Below are positions 1-7,187 of a stretch of DNA of 12,672 nt, in pieces (positions within the stretch are counted from its first letter, which is position 1; every line of letters begins with the position of its first letter). This DNA is from Bordetella parapertussis (lineage in GTDB: Bacteria > Pseudomonadota > Gammaproteobacteria > Burkholderiales > SG8-41), in NCBI GenBank assembly GCA_945863085.1, contig CAMBCD010000042.1:1-12672 (forward strand). The letters run 5' to 3'. A program made the translations under genes and the position numbers. Below the pieces are notes generated by a model. The model was not told where the DNA came from. It worked only from the letters and a program-made list of their open reading frames with translations, and searched no databases.

Positions 1-161
1 TGGGGCTGCGCCAGTTTTCCATGCATTCGGCGCATCTGCCGGACATCAAACAGCGGGTGCTCAAAACCACGCTGGCGGATACCCGTCCGATCACCAAAAA
101 AATGCTGCGCGCGACGGATTCGGCAAAACTGCGCGGCATGCTCGATAAACTCAACGCCTGA
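1..161 (+). CDS. ptsI: PTS enzyme I (phosphoenolpyruvate-protein phosphotransferase), C-terminal fragment
   Basis: Open from the left edge to a TGA at 159-161, giving 52 readable residues. The piece GLRQFSMHSAHLPDIKQRVL resembles the extreme C-terminus of enzyme I, where a 'GL.(E/Q)FSM...(I/V)K' segment closes the PEP-binding TIM barrel. In the family this cytoplasmic protein autophosphorylates from PEP and passes the phosphate to HPr. The catalytic histidine and PEP-binding residues lie outside the window, so completeness and activity cannot be judged. No T-rich terminator hairpin follows within 162-187. A related PEP-utilising enzyme is possible, but the FSM segment favours enzyme I. Confidence 0.72.
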   Translation, partial: GLRQFSMHSAHLPDIKQRVLKTTLADTRPITKKMLRATDSAKLRGMLDKLNA

Positions 162-201
162 CCCGGTCTTGACGGCCCAGGTACGCATTTGACAAGCCGC
201 A

Positions 202-230
202 TTGACAATCAATTCTCCCGCAGGTAACGT
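202..230 (+). promoter_or_regulatory. Candidate sigma70 promoter for metXW
   Basis: A perfect -35 box TTGACA (202-207) is followed by a 17-nt spacer and a weak -10 box TAACGT (225-230, three of six consensus positions). Initiation would fall near 237, a few bases before the riboswitch aptamer at 245, which is the expected geometry. A second TTGACAA copy at 189-195 has no good -10 partner. Confidence 0.5.
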
Positions 231-243
231 AGATCCACAGTTT

Positions 244-296
244 TCGCGCCGATTTGAGTTCAGCTTGCGGGCGCGCAATAAATCCGGCTAAAGAGA
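244..296 (+). ncRNA. SAM-II (SAM_alpha, metA-motif) riboswitch aptamer
   Basis: The segment has the hallmark elements of the SAM-II class in the right order. The P1 5' strand CGCGCC (245-250) pairs fully with GGCGCG (270-275). GATTTGAG follows P1 at 251-258, the AGCTTGC element sits at 262-268, and AATAAAT then GGCTAAAG form the 3' part (277-283 and 286-293). From memory, the marine metX SAM-II RNA whose structure was solved has the same P1, GAUUU, UUGC, AUAAAU and GCUAAA blocks at matching spacing. In this class the RNA folds as an H-type pseudoknot around S-adenosylmethionine and lowers expression of methionine genes. Its position directly before metX fits. SAM-II is best known from alphaproteobacteria. 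Confidence 0.87.
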
Positions 297-321
297 TCGC
301 ATTCTCGTAATTTCGATTCTC

Positions 322-354
322 AAGACCCCGGTGCGCGAGCTTCGGGGTTTTTTT
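322..354 (+). terminator. Riboswitch expression platform: intrinsic terminator abutting the metX start
   Basis: A 9-bp stem forms between AAGACCCCG (322-330) and CGGGGTTTT (343-351, one G-T pair), with a 12-nt loop and an unbroken run of seven T at 348-354. The next base is the A of the metX ATG. The GGGG in the 3' arm (344-347) lies seven bases before that ATG and is the only Shine-Dalgarno-like sequence, so the hairpin would both terminate transcription and hide the ribosome site. The loop segment CGCGAGCT (334-341) can pair over eight bases, one of them G-U, with AGCTTGCG (262-269) in the aptamer. That is a plausible SAM-free antiterminator contact, but it is inferred. Confidence 0.7.
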
Positions 355-1512
355 ATGGCTGCCACCAAGACAAACGACTTGACCACCTCTGTCGGCATCG
401 TTACGCCGCAGATCGCGCGATTCACCGCACCGCTGCCCCTGCGCAGCGGCGCGGTGCTGCACGACTACGAACTGGTTTACGAGACCTATGGCACGCTCAA
501 CGCGGCCCGCTCCAATGCCGTGCTGGTCTGCCATGCCCTCAATGCCTCGCATCACGTGGCCGGTTTTTATGCCGGTGACCCCGGCAACACCGGGTGGTGG
601 AACAACATGATCGGCCCCGGCAAGCCGCTGGACACCAATCGTTTTTTCGTCATCGGCGTCAACAACCTCGGCGGATGCCACGGCTCGACCGGCCCGCTGA
701 GCATCAACCCCGACACCGGCAAACCCTGGGGCGGCGACTTTCCGGTGGTAACCGTTGAAGACTGGGTGGACGCCCAGGCCAGGCTCGCCGACCAGTTGGG
801 CATCACGCGGTTTGCCGCGGTCATGGGCGGCAGCCTCGGTGCGATGCAGGCGCTGGCATGGGCGATCCGTTACCCGCAGCGCCTGTGCCACAGCATCGTC
901 ATTGCCTGCGCGCCCAACCTGTCGGCACAGAACATCGCCTTCAATGAAGTCGCCCGCCAGGCCATCATCACCGATCCGGATTTCCACGACGGCAACTACC
1001 AGGCGCAGCACGCGGCGCCGAAGCGCGGCCTGCGCGTTGCACGCATGGTCGGGCACATCACCTACCTGTCGGACGATGAAATGGCCAGCAAGTTCGGGCG
1101 GCAGCTGAAACACGGCAAACCCGGCTACAGCTTCGATACCGAGTTCGAGATCGAATCCTATCTGCGTTACCAAGGCAACAAGTTCGCGGATTATTTCGAC
1201 GCCAACACCTATCTGCGCATCACCAAGGTGCTGGATTATTTCGACCCCGCCTTCGACCATGGCGGCAGCCTGTCAAACGCCCTGCAGCCCGTGACTGCCG
1301 GTGTGCTGGTGATTTCATTCACCACCGACTGGCGGTTTTCGCCGGAACGCTCACGTGAAATCGTTCGTGCGCTGCTCGACAACCGCGCGCAGGTCAGCTA
1401 TGCGGAAATCGATGCGCCGCACGGTCACGATGCCTTCCTGCTCGACGACGAACGTTATCACCGGCTGGTGGCCGCGTATTTCGAGCGCGTCCACCGGGAG
1501 ATCGCGCCATGA
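355..1512 (+). CDS. metX: Homoserine O-acyltransferase (MetX)
   Basis: A 385-residue alpha/beta-hydrolase of normal MetX length. It acylates the hydroxyl of L-homoserine in the first committed step of methionine synthesis in the cytoplasm. The nucleophile elbow is GGSLGAMQA with Ser160. The other triad members are Asp325 in TTDWRF and His358 in [13 protein letters not shown] (62-67) and GWWNN (80-84) contribute to the acyl-CoA and homoserine pocket. Whether the donor is succinyl-CoA or acetyl-CoA cannot be settled by eye, because MetX proteins of proteobacteria include both types. ATG 355 is chosen over the in-frame GTG at 331 because the latter lies inside the terminator loop and would add a non-family extension. 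The stop overlaps the metW start (ATGA), implying coupling. Expression is likely SAM-repressed. Confidence 0.96.
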   Translation: MAATKTNDLTTSVGIVTPQIARFTAPLPLRSGAVLHDYELVYETYGTLNAARSNAVLVCHALNASHHVAGFYAGDPGNTGWWNNMIGPGKPLDTNRFFVIGVNNLGGCHGSTGPLSINPDTGKPWGGDFPVVTVEDWVDAQARLADQLGITRFAAVMGGSLGAMQALAWAIRYPQRLCHSIVIACAPNLSAQNIAFNEVARQAIITDPDFHDGNYQAQHAAPKRGLRVARMVGHITYLSDDEMASKFGRQLKHGKPGYSFDTEFEIESYLRYQGNKFADYFDANTYLRITKVLDYFDPAFDHGGSLSNALQPVTAGVLVISFTTDWRFSPERSREIVRALLDNRAQVSYAEIDAPHGHDAFLLDDERYHRLVAAYFERVHREIAP

Positions 1513-2105
1513 CCGGACTTAACGGCGGCCAGCGTCCGGATTTTGCGGCGATCGCGCAATGGGTGAAACGTGATACACATGTACTCGACCTCGGCTGCGG
1601 CGACGGCACGCTGCTGAAATACCTGCAGCAGGCGCGCGGCGTCACCGGCTACGGCGTCGAAATCGACGACAGCAACGTACTGGAATGCGTCAAAAACGGC
1701 GTACATGTCATCCAGAGCGACCTTGAGCGCGGCCTCGCGGAATTCGCCGACCACTCCTTCGACTACGTCGTGTTGTCGCAGACGCTGCAGGCGATGCGCA
1801 ATACCGAACGCATCGTGCGTGAAATGCTGCGCGTCGGTCGTGCCGGGATCGTTACTTTTCCCAACTTCGGTTACTGGAAAAACCGTGTGCAGATCCTGCG
1901 CGGACGCATGCCGGTGTCGGAAAACCTGCCGTTTGAATGGTTCGATACGCCGAACATTCACCTCTGCACGGTGGCCGATTTCGAGAAATTCTGCGCCGAA
2001 CGCGGCATCCGCATCGTCGGCCGCACCGTGCTCACGGGCGGTCGCACTGTTGATTTGCTGCCGAACCTGCTGGGCGAGCTCGCGGTTTATCAGTTCGGCG
2101 GCTGA
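1509..2105 (+). CDS. metW: MetW, methionine biosynthesis class I methyltransferase-fold protein
   Basis: A 198-residue Rossmann-fold protein with SAM-binding motif [12 protein letters not shown], at residues 26-36, followed by the acidic strand end GVEID (49-53) and the conserved SQTLQAM segment (90-96). MetW accompanies MetX in many proteobacteria. It is needed for, or stimulates, homoserine acylation, and reports describe it acting through MetX rather than through a proven methyl transfer. The ATG shares the ATGA of the metX stop, so the two are translated together under the same riboswitch. The C-terminal residues are encoded in a 16-base tail-to-tail overlap with ampG. No terminator is visible between the converging genes. 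Confidence 0.95.
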   Translation: MTGLNGGQRPDFAAIAQWVKRDTHVLDLGCGDGTLLKYLQQARGVTGYGVEIDDSNVLECVKNGVHVIQSDLERGLAEFADHSFDYVVLSQTLQAMRNTERIVREMLRVGRAGIVTFPNFGYWKNRVQILRGRMPVSENLPFEWFDTPNIHLCTVADFEKFCAERGIRIVGRTVLTGGRTVDLLPNLLGELAVYQFGG

Positions 2106-3352
2106 GCAACCGCCGGTCCAGAGTTGAGCCGGGTAACCCAGCGCAGCAGCAGCAGGCCGGGTATCGCAATCAACGCGCAGAGCAGGAAAAACAGTGGCCA
2201 GCCCATCATTTGCGCCATCCAGCCGGTGGGCGCCGCCAGCAGCACGCGCGGCACCCCCATCAGGCTGGACAGCAGCGCATACTGAGTCGCGGTGAAACGG
2301 CGGTCGGTCAGCGCCGCCATGAACCCGACGAAGGCGGCCGTGCCCATGCCCGCAGTCAGGTTCTCCAGCGCAACCACGGCGGCCAGCGCACCGATATGAA
2401 GCGGGTACCAGGCCAGCGCGACAAAACCCAGGGTTGAAATCATCTGGCCGAAACCGAACAGCCATAACGCGCGGTGGGTGCCGACGCGCAGGATCCAGAG
2501 CCCCCCCAGGGTGCCGCCGGCGATGGTTGCCCAGAAACCGAACAGTTTGACCACCGTGCCGATCTCGGTTTTGCTGTACCCGATATCCAGGTAAAACGGC
2601 GTGGTCATCGCCGAGGCCATGGTGTCGCCGAGCTTGTAGAGCAGGATGAAGGCCAGGATCAGCCACGCGCCCTGGCGCGAGAAATAGTCCCGGAACGGCA
2701 GCACGACCGCTTCACGCAAGTTACGCGGCCGCCCCTCGGGCAGAGGTGGTTCGGGTGCAAACAAGGTCACCGCCACGCAGGCGATCATGCATACCGCCAT
2801 GATGCGGTACATGGTTTCGAAGGACAGCCAGTCGGCAAGAATCAGGCCGCCGCCGCCGGCAACCAGCATGCCGATGCGGTAACCATTCACGTACAGCGCG
2901 GAACCCAGCCCCAGTTCGGCTTCGCCCAGGCTTTCGCGGCGATAGGCATCAATGACGATGTCCTGCGACGCCGAAAAAAACGTCACCAGCAGCCCCGCCA
3001 GCATCACCAGCCACAGCTGGTCTGCCATGGGCTGCGCGGCGCTCAACAACAACAGGGCGCCCGCCAACGCAAACTGCATCAGCGCCAGCCAGCCGCGGCG
3101 CCGGCCCAATGCCGGCGTGAAACGGTCGAACAGGGGCGCCCACAGGAATTTCAGCGTGTACGGCAGTCCGATCAGCGCAAACAGGCCGATGCGCGCAAGG
3201 TCGACACCGCCGTCTTTGAGCCAGGCCTGCAATACCGATCCGGTCAGCAGCAGCGGCAGTCCTGACGAAAATCCCATCAGCAGCGCAACCAGCATGCGCC
3301 CGCTGAACATCGCAGCCAGCGTCTCACCCCAACTGAGGCGTGATCCGGTCAA
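2090..3352 (-). CDS. ampG: AmpG-type muropeptide permease (major facilitator superfamily)
   Basis: A 420-residue hydrophobic protein with about twelve predicted membrane segments. It begins LLMGFSSGLPLLLTG (24-38), continues GLPYTLKFLWAPLFDR (62-77) and SQDIVIDAYRRE (129-140), all characteristic of AmpG. AmpG imports GlcNAc-anhydro-MurNAc peptides across the inner membrane for wall recycling and, in some species, for AmpR/AmpC signalling. It is shorter than the E. coli protein (about 490 residues), as is common for AmpG of this class. The start is a TTG sharing its bases with the TGA of upstream xthA (TTGA overlap), with GGGGA eight bases before it. An internal ATG at 3308-3310 (residue 15) is the alternative and would still keep the first membrane segment. 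Its 3' end overlaps metW. Confidence 0.88.
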   Translation of the reverse strand: MTGSRLSWGETLAAMFSGRMLVALLMGFSSGLPLLLTGSVLQAWLKDGGVDLARIGLFALIGLPYTLKFLWAPLFDRFTPALGRRRGWLALMQFALAGALLLLSAAQPMADQLWLVMLAGLLVTFFSASQDIVIDAYRRESLGEAELGLGSALYVNGYRIGMLVAGGGGLILADWLSFETMYRIMAVCMIACVAVTLFAPEPPLPEGRPRNLREAVVLPFRDYFSRQGAWLILAFILLYKLGDTMASAMTTPFYLDIGYSKTEIGTVVKLFGFWATIAGGTLGGLWILRVGTHRALWLFGFGQMISTLGFVALAWYPLHIGALAAVVALENLTAGMGTAAFVGFMAALTDRRFTATQYALLSSLMGVPRVLLAAPTGWMAQMMGWPLFFLLCALIAIPGLLLLRWVTRLNSGPAVAQPPN

Positions 3353-4131
3353 GCGGCATCCCCGTCGTAATGGATGATCAGCGGAGCATGGTCCGAAAAC
3401 CGTTCATCCTTGTAAATTGCGGTGCGCTTCGCCCGGGCAGCAATGCCCGGCGTTGCAATCTGGTAATCGATGCGCCAGCCGACATTCTTGGCCCAGGCCT
3501 GCCCGCGGTTCGACCACCAGGTGTACGACGCGTCGGTTGTTTCAGGGTGCAGGTGGCGGTAGACATCGACCCAGCCCAGTTCACCGAATATCTGCGTCAT
3601 CCAGTCCCGCTCTTCCGGCAGGAATCCGGAATTCTTGCGGTTGCCTTTCCAGTTCTTGAGGTCGATTTCCTTGTGCGCAATGTTCCAATCACCGCACAGC
3701 AGCACTTCGCGCCCCGTTTTGCGCAGCCGCTTGAGGTGCGGATAAAAGGCATCGAGAAAACGGAACTTGGAGGCCTGCCGGTGCTCGCCGCTGGAGCCCG
3801 AAGGCAGATACAGGGAAATCACCGACAGCTTGCCAAAGTCTGCGCGCAGGTAACGTCCCTCGGCGTCGAATTCGGCGACGCCGAAGCCGGCGGCGACACG
3901 GTCAGGTGCGGCCTTCGAATAAATGCCGACTCCGCTGTAACCCTTCTTTTCGGCGTAATGAAAATGACCGCGATAACCGGCGGGCGCCAGCAGTTCTGCG
4001 GTCATGTCGGCGGCCTGCGCCTTGATTTCCTGGACACAGATCACGTCCGCACACTGACGCGGCAGCCACTCCAGGAAACCTTTACGCGCCGCGGAGCGGA
4101 TGCCGTTCAGATTCAGGGTTATAATTTTCAT
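3349..4131 (-). CDS. xthA: Exodeoxyribonuclease III
   Basis: A 260-residue member of the exonuclease-endonuclease-phosphatase fold, the usual length for ExoIII. It acts in base-excision repair as an AP endonuclease, 3' phosphodiesterase and 3'-5' exonuclease. Visible catalytic positions are Asn7 in TLNLNGIRSA, Glu35 in CVQEIKAQ, Tyr109 in SLYLPSG, Asp149 and Asn151 in CGDWNIAH, Asp223 in WRIDYQ, and the terminal Asp248-His249 pair in RFSDHAPL. The ATG at 4131 faces pyrE across 58 bases. The stop overlaps the ampG start by four bases, so the two are likely one transcript although their jobs are unrelated. Confidence 0.96.
   Translation of the reverse strand: MKIITLNLNGIRSAARKGFLEWLPRQCADVICVQEIKAQAADMTAELLAPAGYRGHFHYAEKKGYSGVGIYSKAAPDRVAAGFGVAEFDAEGRYLRADFGKLSVISLYLPSGSSGEHRQASKFRFLDAFYPHLKRLRKTGREVLLCGDWNIAHKEIDLKNWKGNRKNSGFLPEERDWMTQIFGELGWVDVYRHLHPETTDASYTWWSNRGQAWAKNVGWRIDYQIATPGIAARAKRTAIYKDERFSDHAPLIIHYDGDAA
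4120..4125 (+). promoter_or_regulatory. Candidate -10 element for pyrE
   Basis: A perfect TATAAT lies on the + strand inside the first codons of the oppositely oriented xthA. No convincing -35 box is found 16-18 bases upstream. If used, transcription would start near 4132 and leave a leader of about 58 bases before the pyrE ATG. I see no attenuator hairpin with a T-run in that leader, unlike the E. coli pyrE attenuator. Confidence 0.35.
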
Positions 4132-4189
4132 CGGTTTTTAAAGCTTTCCAACTATTTTCCGCCGCGGGCACACCGGCTGACATGTGAAT

Positions 4190-4840
4190 ATGGCCGCCAG
4201 TTTTCGACAGGAATTCATCCGTTTCGCCATCGACACCAAAGTCCTGCTGTTCGGTGAGTTCAAAACCAAGGCCGGGCGCATGTCGCCTTACTTTTTCAAC
4301 GCCGGATTGTTCTGCGACGGCAACTCGCTGCAACAACTCGCCCGATTTTACGCGAAAGCTATTTCCGCAGCCGCAGTTCCTTATGACCTGTTGTTCGGTC
4401 CTGCCTACAAGGGCATCCCGCTGGTCGCCGCCGTGGCAATTGCGCTGGCCGAGACCGGGCGCAACGTGCCCTTCAGCTACAACCGCAAGGAAGCCAAGGA
4501 CCACGGCGAAGGCGGCAATGTCGTCGGCGCCCCGCTGGCGGGCAGGGCGCTGATCGTCGACGACGTCATTTCGGCCGGCACCTCGGTACGCGAATCAGTC
4601 ACCCTGATCCGCGCCGCCAACGCCACTCCGGCCGGCGTATTGATTGCTCTGGACCGCATGGAACGCGGCTCCGGGGAACTGTCAGCGACGCAGGAAGTCG
4701 TACAGCTATACGGGATACCAGTCATCAGCATCGCCACGCTGGATGATTTGATCGGATTTCTGGAAAATGAAAAGGGCATGGAGCCGCAGCTCGCTGCGGT
4801 CGCTGCCTATCGCCAACAATACGGGGTAAAAAATGTCTGA
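4190..4840 (+). CDS. pyrE: Orotate phosphoribosyltransferase
   Basis: A 216-residue type I phosphoribosyltransferase, close to the 213 residues of E. coli PyrE. It joins orotate and PRPP to make orotidine monophosphate in pyrimidine synthesis. The PRPP-binding loop [12 protein letters not shown] is at 121-132. [16 protein letters not shown] (24-39) and the flexible catalytic loop [11 protein letters not shown] (99-109), with its lysines and histidine, are all present. The ATG at 4190 gives MAASFRQEF, matching the family N-terminus. A GTG two codons upstream (4184) is the only other candidate, and neither has a strong ribosome site. The 3' end overlaps the next gene by eight bases, implying translational coupling. 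Confidence 0.96.
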   Translation: MAASFRQEFIRFAIDTKVLLFGEFKTKAGRMSPYFFNAGLFCDGNSLQQLARFYAKAISAAAVPYDLLFGPAYKGIPLVAAVAIALAETGRNVPFSYNRKEAKDHGEGGNVVGAPLAGRALIVDDVISAGTSVRESVTLIRAANATPAGVLIALDRMERGSGELSATQEVVQLYGIPVISIATLDDLIGFLENEKGMEPQLAAVAAYRQQYGVKNV

Positions 4841-5528
4841 ACGCAAATCCACGCTGTCGCTTTCCCTGGGCATGTTTGCCGGCGCCGTCGCGGCCACAGC
4901 CCTGCTCGCCGTCGCGCCTGCCGCGCAGGCGCAGAAAATCGTCTGCTGGAAGGACGGCACCGGCAAAGTCATCGGTTGCGGCGACCGGGTGCCGCCGGAA
5001 TTCCAGAAAAACGAATCAAAAAGGCTGGACAGCGGCGGCATCACCCGTCAGACCACGGTATCCGCGGAAGAAGCGGCACGACTGAAAGCAGAAGCGGATA
5101 AAAAAGCCGCCCTCAAGCTCGACGAAGACCGCCGCATCGCCGAGCAACGCCGCCAGGACACCGCGCTGGTCAACACCTATACCTCAACGGCAGAAATCGA
5201 TGTGCGGCGCGACCGTGAACTGCAGGTCGTGGATCTGCAGATCCAGCAACTCAGGAACGCGGTAAAGGGCGCGGTGGATGCCCATAGTGCACAGAAAGCG
5301 CGCTACGCCAACTTCGAGAAACGGGGCAAGATTCCCGACAACGTCAAAGGCGACCTGAAGCAGGCGGCCGAGCAAGAAGAGCGCGTCAAAGGCCGCATCG
5401 CGGAAAAGGAAAAAGACAAGGAGCGTATCTCCACCAGCTATGCGCAGCAGAAGGCCCGTTTTATCGAACTGAAGGGTGCGCCCGCGGCTGCACCCGTGGC
5501 CGCCACACCCGCCCCGGCGAAAAAATAA
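4833..5528 (+). CDS. Periplasmic DUF4124-like coiled-coil protein
   Basis: A 231-residue exported protein of unknown function. Residues 1-33 form a signal peptide: a short basic start, a hydrophobic core, and a likely cut after AQA. The mature N-terminus [20 protein letters not shown] follows the DUF4124 pattern (strand, W-x-D-x-x-G, strand, D-x-x-P). However, Cys38 and Cys49 stand where DUF4124 members usually carry aromatic residues, so a disulfide is possible. Residues about 80-215 are rich in A, E, K, Q and R and look like a long helical coiled coil. The tail is Ala/Pro-rich and ends in AKK. I recall similar cysteine-bearing proteins beside pyrE in other betaproteobacteria, but no function. 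The ATG lies inside the end of pyrE with GGGG seven bases upstream. Confidence 0.8.
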   Translation: MSERKSTLSLSLGMFAGAVAATALLAVAPAAQAQKIVCWKDGTGKVIGCGDRVPPEFQKNESKRLDSGGITRQTTVSAEEAARLKAEADKKAALKLDEDRRIAEQRRQDTALVNTYTSTAEIDVRRDRELQVVDLQIQQLRNAVKGAVDAHSAQKARYANFEKRGKIPDNVKGDLKQAAEQEERVKGRIAEKEKDKERISTSYAQQKARFIELKGAPAAAPVAATPAPAKK

Positions 5529-5532
5529 GCGC

Positions 5533-5549
5533 TGCCGGCTCAGCCGGCG
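5533..5549. terminator. GC hairpin between convergent ends (weak terminator candidate)
   Basis: A perfect GCCGGC-TCA-GCCGGC hairpin (5534-5548) sits between the DUF4124-like gene and the gatB stop codon, which it includes. On the - strand a T-run appears about eight bases after the stem, so it may weakly end gatB transcription. On the + strand no T-run follows. Confidence 0.35.
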
Positions 5550-7012
5550 AGTTTGCGGCGCAGGATGTCGTTGACCTGCTGCGGATTGGCCTTGCCGCGA
5601 CTGGCTTTCATCACCTGGCCCACCAGTGAATTGAAAGCCTTTTCCTTGCCGGCACGGAAATCGGCGACCTGCTGGGCGTTGGCTGCCAGCACCTGATCGA
5701 CGATTTTTTCCAGTTCGCCACTGTCGGAAATCTGTTTCAGGCCTTTGGCAGCGATGATGTCATCAACCGTTCGCCCCTGACTTTCCAAAGGCTCACTCCA
5801 AAGATCAGCAAAAACTTCTTTGGCCATTTTTACCGACAATGTGCCGTCTTGAATACGCGCGACCAACTGCGCTAGTGACCTCGAAGTCACATGGCTGTCT
5901 GTGATCGGGTTGTCACTCACAAAACCAAGCCGGTTAAGTGCAGCGGACAGCTCGCCGGTCATCCAATTCGCAATTTGCTTAGCGTTACCCTTACTGGCAG
6001 AACCCAGCTCAGCAAGCGCCGTCTCGAAGTAACCCGACCACTCGCGCGACTGCGTAATAAGGCCCGCGTCGTAGCCTGATAATTCGTAGTCGCGCATATA
6101 TCGCTCACGCACAGCGGCAGGCAGCTCCGGCATCGCCGCACGCACAGCTTCAAGGCGTTCAGTCGTCACCTCCAGCGGCAACAAATCCGGATCAGGAAAA
6201 TAACGGTAATCGTGTGCGTCTTCCTTGGTGCGCATCATCCGGGTTTCGCCGGTATCCGGATCAAACAGCACGGTCGCCTGCTGGATCTTGCGGCCATCCT
6301 CGATTTCACCGATCTGCCAGCGCACTTCGTACTCGATCGCCTGCTGCAGAAAACGGAAGCTGTTCAGGTTCTTGATCTCGCGGCGCGTACCCAATGTCGT
6401 CGACCCTGCCGGGCGCACCGACACGTTGGCATCGCAGCGGAACGAGCCTTCCTGCATGTTGCCGTCGCAGACATCGATCCAGCGCACCAGCGTGTGCAAC
6501 GCTTTGGCATAAGCCACGGCTTCTTCGGCCGAACGCATGTCGGGCTCGGTGACGATTTCCAGCAAGGGCGTGCCGGCACGGTTGAGGTCGATGCCGGTCT
6601 GGCCGCGGAAATCCTCGTGCAAGGATTTCCCGGCATCCTCTTCCAGGTGTGCACGGGTCAGCTGCACGGTCTTCTCGGTATCGCCGACCTGGATGGTCAC
6701 CCTGCCGCCCTCGACAATCGGCAATTCGTACTGACTGATCTGGTAACCCTTGGGCAGATCGGGATAGAAATAATTCTTGCGGGCAAAGATCGAGCGCAGA
6801 TTGATTTTCCCGCCGACGGCCAGGCCAAAACGGATCGCGCGTTCGACCGCACCGGTATTGAGCACCGGCAGCACGCCCGGCAGCGCGATATCGACACCGC
6901 AGGCCTGGGTGTTCGGCGCCGCGCCGAAGGCCGTCGCCGCGCCAGAAAAAATCTTCGACACCGTCGACAGCTGCGCGTGGGTCTCCAGACCAATGACCAC
7001 TTCCCATTTCAT
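5540..7012 (-). CDS. gatB: Asp-tRNA(Asn)/Glu-tRNA(Gln) amidotransferase subunit B
   Basis: A 490-residue GatB of full family length. It phosphorylates misacylated Glu-tRNA(Gln) or Asp-tRNA(Asn) and then amidates it with ammonia channelled from GatA. The N-terminal cradle carries [10 protein letters not shown] (6-15), with metal ligands Glu10 and His12, then [10 protein letters not shown] (43-52), [16 protein letters not shown] (76-91) and HLEEDAGK (122-129, Glu124 and Glu125). The C-terminal third is the helical and YqeY-like tail that recognises the tRNA elbow, ending in [26 protein letters not shown] seven bases before the ATG is a good ribosome site and lies just outside the repeat at 7028-7167. 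GC content dips to about half around 5761-5940. Confidence 0.97.
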   Translation of the reverse strand: MKWEVVIGLETHAQLSTVSKIFSGAATAFGAAPNTQACGVDIALPGVLPVLNTGAVERAIRFGLAVGGKINLRSIFARKNYFYPDLPKGYQISQYELPIVEGGRVTIQVGDTEKTVQLTRAHLEEDAGKSLHEDFRGQTGIDLNRAGTPLLEIVTEPDMRSAEEAVAYAKALHTLVRWIDVCDGNMQEGSFRCDANVSVRPAGSTTLGTRREIKNLNSFRFLQQAIEYEVRWQIGEIEDGRKIQQATVLFDPDTGETRMMRTKEDAHDYRYFPDPDLLPLEVTTERLEAVRAAMPELPAAVRERYMRDYELSGYDAGLITQSREWSGYFETALAELGSASKGNAKQIANWMTGELSAALNRLGFVSDNPITDSHVTSRSLAQLVARIQDGTLSVKMAKEVFADLWSEPLESQGRTVDDIIAAKGLKQISDSGELEKIVDQVLAANAQQVADFRAGKEKAFNSLVGQVMKASRGKANPQQVNDILRRKLAG

Positions 7013-7027
7013 GGCAGAACCTTTTTC

Positions 7028-7167
7028 ACCGCCAAGACGCCAAGAGCGCCAAGAAGATCTTTAAATAAAAGTAAATAAGCCCGTGTACGAGACTGACTGC
7101 TGTGGTTTGCTTTTGCCTTTAACACTTGTGTATCGGTTTTTCTTGGCGCTCTTGGCGTCTTGGCGGT
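7028..7167. repeat. 140-bp inverted-repeat element in the gatA-gatB spacer
   Basis: Perfect 28-bp inverted arms lie at 7028-7055 and 7140-7167 and flank an AT-richer 84-base core. Each arm contains three copies of the octamer CGCCAAGA; in the left arm they are at 7030-7037, 7038-7045 and 7047-7054. The element makes up most of the 175-base gap between gatA and gatB. No T-run follows either arm, so it is not a standard terminator, and I see no flanking target duplication. I recall similar CGCCAAGA-type repeats scattered in many environmental bacterial genomes, where they often generate spurious peptides containing AKTPRAPR. A non-autonomous or REP-like repeat is the likely identity. Confidence 0.85.
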
Positions 7168-7187
7168 AAACCGCTTTTCGTTCCGGT

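Noticed and set aside
331..354. GTG 331 as the metX start
   Set aside because: It lies in the terminator loop and adds eight residues encoded by the hairpin itself. ATG 355 matches the family start better.
151..1260. Long - strand open frame of 369 codons over metX and its leader
   Set aside because: It is antisense to metX and the riboswitch, resembles no known family, and has the low-complexity composition expected opposite a GC-rich gene.
2474..3265. + strand open frame opposite ampG
   Set aside because: The product is rich in Q, R and H with no domain. It is a mirror frame of the AmpG reading frame.
3340..4257. + strand open frame opposite xthA running into pyrE
   Set aside because: It covers clear xthA and pyrE coding sequence and encodes nothing recognisable.
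6212..7078. + strand open frame opposite gatB
   Set aside because: It is antisense to highly conserved GatB sequence, and its tail (AKTPRAPRR) is a translation of the CGCCAAGA repeat.
7028..7167. The inverted repeat as a CRISPR, an IS element or a rho-independent terminator
   Set aside because: There are only two arms with no regular spacers, no transposase, no visible target duplication and no T-run after either arm.
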